A DNA stretch of 64,000 nt from CAZKCK01 sp964552325. GTDB lineage: Bacteria; Bacteroidota; Bacteroidia; Bacteroidales; TTA-H9. This document shows, one piece after another, positions 63,882 to 64,000 of the stretch; the stretch's first letter is position 1; every line of letters starts with the position of its first letter. The notes under the pieces were generated by a model. It saw only the letters and a program-made list of their open reading frames with translations, did no database searches and was not told where the DNA came from. The stretch spans positions 1 through 64,000 of the forward strand of contig CAZKHA010000004.1 of NCBI GenBank assembly GCA_964552325.1, given 5' to 3'. Made by a program: the position numbers and the translations under genes.

Positions 63882-64000
63882 ATGGCAAATCAAGTACTTC
63901 TACGAAAAATTGCCCAAAGTGTGCTGGTGGACGTCATTGCCATCCTATTCGTTTATTTTACGCCAAACATCAGCCAATTATTACACTTTCCTATCTATCT
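63882..64000 (+). CDS. Membrane protein, 5' part only
   Basis: Open frame from the ATG at 63882 to the window edge, 39 codons, 19 nt after deoC. It reads MANQVLLRKIAQSVLVDVIA and then a hydrophobic segment (ILFVYFTPNISQLLHFPIY). Too short to identify. Confidence 0.6.
   Translation, partial: MANQVLLRKIAQSVLVDVIAILFVYFTPNISQLLHFPIY

Overview
This 64 kb window is chromosomal DNA from a member of the Bacteroidota. Support comes from repeated TAnnTTTG (-7) promoter boxes a short distance upstream of genes, a GldH gliding lipoprotein, a fused MurF-alanine racemase, a TonB-dependent receptor with a carboxypeptidase-like N-terminal domain, the rarity of strong Shine-Dalgarno sites, and a nuo operon without nuoEFG. 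No rRNA, tRNA, CRISPR array, insertion sequence or phage gene was recognised. Two runs of exactly 100 N (8451-8550 and 10259-10358) are scaffold gaps; both fall in or at genes.

Layout. 1-11 kb: a very large hybrid histidine kinase (nine PAS-like domains plus a PocR domain), then a divergent NarX/NarL-type kinase-regulator pair, a repeat-rich spacer, and a TorF-like porin with an ammonium transporter (amtB). 11-19 kb: two GT4 glycosyltransferases and an LptF/LptG permease, ribosome recycling factor, a small outer-membrane barrel, a radical SAM/SPASM protein and an AI-2E-family transporter. 19-29.3 kb: an eleven-gene complex I operon in the order nuoA-B-C-D-H-I-J-K-L-M-N, followed by a small unknown gene. 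29.6-36.1 kb: DNA polymerase III delta', a RicT/PSP1 protein, gldH, a class A penicillin-binding protein and an acyltransferase. 36.2-54.2 kb: a GNAT protein and a small membrane protein, then one long leftward block running from pdxA and murF-alr through about ten genes for glycan assembly: two GT2 enzymes, three polytopic GT39-like proteins, an MBOAT O-acyltransferase with an SGNH-like partner, a methyltransferase, an FrhB-like iron-sulfur oxidoreductase and a flippase-like protein. 54.6-59.4 kb: small heat-shock protein, short SSB, a zinc-ribbon protein, and a Cys/His-rich metal-handling group (HMA protein, TonB receptor, HYC_CC_PP-like protein). 59.6-64 kb: M23 peptidase, dxr, RseP-type protease, deoC and the start of a membrane protein.

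How the genes fit together. The 37.7-54.2 kb block reads as an envelope-glycan programme. GT2 enzymes probably charge a polyprenyl carrier, the GT39-like proteins transfer sugars on the far side of the membrane, MBOAT plus SGNH O-acylate the product, and the flippase-like and FrhB-like proteins move or modify intermediates. It shares its strand with cell-wall precursor genes. This is the part most likely to hold something undescribed: two adjacent, otherwise unrelated proteins end in a similar beta-sandwich-like domain, and two paralogous membrane proteins share a distinctive C-terminal tail. The nuo operon implies a proton pump fed by something other than an NADH-oxidising NuoEFG module. Several perfect palindromes lie beside promoters (5.9, 37.4, 55.7 and 58.8 kb) and are candidate operators.
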